Assembly: GCA_005884705.1 (NCBI GenBank)
Contig: VBAF01000074.1
Span: 1 to 13,487 of the forward strand
Reading direction: 5' to 3'
Source: Alphaproteobacteria bacterium
Lineage (GTDB): Bacteria > Pseudomonadota > Alphaproteobacteria > Reyranellales > Reyranellaceae
DNA length: 13,487 bases
The position numbers and the translations under genes are program-made. This document shows positions 13,023 to 13,487 of this stretch, one piece after another (within the stretch, counting starts at the first letter, position 1; each line of letters opens with the position of its first letter). The notes beneath the pieces are model-generated. The model did no database searches, was not told the DNA's origin, and saw only the letters and a program-made list of their open reading frames with translations.

Positions 13023-13439
13023 CTATGACGGCTCCCAGCTGGGCGGCGCCATCTCGAAGTGCTCGAACTGGAAGGCGGGCGCCACGGTCGCGCCGACCAA
13101 GGTCCAGCTGCCGAGCGAGCGGGCGGCCTGCCAGACGCCACGCGGCACGACGACCTGCGGCTGCTCGCCGAGGTCGAAGTCGATGCCGAGGCGCAGCCGG
13201 TGCACCGAGCGGCCGTCGGGGCTCAGCGACAGCTCGAGCGGCGCGCCCGCGTGGAAGTGCCAGAGCTCGTCGGCGTCGACTTTGTGCCATTGCGAGCGCT
13301 CGCCGGCCTTGAGCAGGAAGTAGATCGCGGTCGAGGCGCCGCGCGGCCTGTCGGGCGCGCGGAAGGTCTCGGCGTAGTGCCCACCCTCGGGATGCGGCTT
13401 CAAGCCAAGCTGGGCGATGATCTCCTCGGCGGTCTTCAC
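13023..13439 (-). CDS. Cupin domain protein, DUF985 (PF06172-like)
   Basis: This 138-residue single-domain cupin contains the DUF985 pattern: LGLKPHPEGGHYAETFR (11-27), TAIYFLLKAGERSQWHKVDADELWHFHAG (37-65) with candidate metal or ligand residues Glu47, His52, Glu58 and His61, then PQVVVPRGVWQAA (94-106) and WTLVGATVAPAFQFEHFE (112-129). The family, which includes yeast YML079w, has a sugar-epimerase-like fold, and the natural ligand is unknown. The start is GTG 13439, which overlaps the TGA of the upstream minus-strand gene as GTGA, implying translational coupling. Confidence 0.88.
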   Translation of the reverse strand: MKTAEEIIAQLGLKPHPEGGHYAETFRAPDRPRGASTAIYFLLKAGERSQWHKVDADELWHFHAGAPLELSLSPDGRSVHRLRLGIDFDLGEQPQVVVPRGVWQAARSLGSWTLVGATVAPAFQFEHFEMAPPSWEPS

Positions 13440-13487
13440 ACCGCTTCGATCAGGCGGGCGGCGGGGCGGTCGCCTTGAGCGACGGCA
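13436..13487 (-). CDS. 3' end of an upstream minus-strand gene
   Basis: Only about 16 codons are visible before the TGA at 13438-13436, reading AVAQGDRPAARLIEAV. They overlap the cupin GTG start by 4 bp in a GTGA junction, the same arrangement as yidC-engB. This supports a real gene in the same operon. The fragment is too short to assign a function. Confidence 0.5.
   Translation of the reverse strand, partial: AVAQGDRPAARLIEAV

Overview
The window is a high-GC chromosomal segment whose gene content, gene order and protein sequences point to an alphaproteobacterium of the Rhizobiales/Rhodospirillales type. A Reyranella-like lineage is possible but cannot be established from sequence alone. 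Most of it is housekeeping DNA, and every assignment below was made from recognisable motifs without database searches.

Layout. Positions 1-579 hold the 3' half of a COG4091-type homoserine dehydrogenase-like/SAF-domain gene (+). It converges on def (peptide deformylase, 619-1194, -), which lies behind argB (acetylglutamate kinase, 1236-2153, -). The block 2154-5500 is accessory: a 2OG-Fe(II) oxygenase (+), an unrecognised protein built from irregular D-x-F-L-K-[L/I] repeats (+), and a convergent SAM methyltransferase with a methyltransferase-regulatory region (-). Next comes the classic minus-strand operon rpmH-rnpA-yidD-yidC-engB (5557-8868, transcribed from 8868 down). It is tightly packed with ATGA and GTGA overlaps and has a convincing sigma70-type promoter at 8934-8962. 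In many alphaproteobacteria argB lies just after engB, so the accessory block looks like an insertion into a conserved neighbourhood.

To the right of the rpmH promoter are a glutathione S-transferase-family gene (+), an orphan membrane sensor histidine kinase (+), a DUF1499-like membrane protein (-), an EamA/DMT-family exporter (+) behind a perfect 12-bp-arm palindrome, and a DUF985-type cupin (-). The cupin overlaps the last codons of another minus-strand gene that enters from the right edge.

How the genes work together. The rpmH operon couples ribosome assembly (L34, EngB), tRNA processing (RnpA) and membrane protein insertion (YidD, YidC). Def acts on nascent chains and ArgB is in arginine synthesis. 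The most unusual part is the repeat protein beside the methyltransferase. The repeated lysines and the adjacent enzyme suggest, without proving, a substrate-modifier pair. Several genes (def, the kinase, the exporter) have -10-like elements so close to their start codons that leaderless transcripts are plausible.
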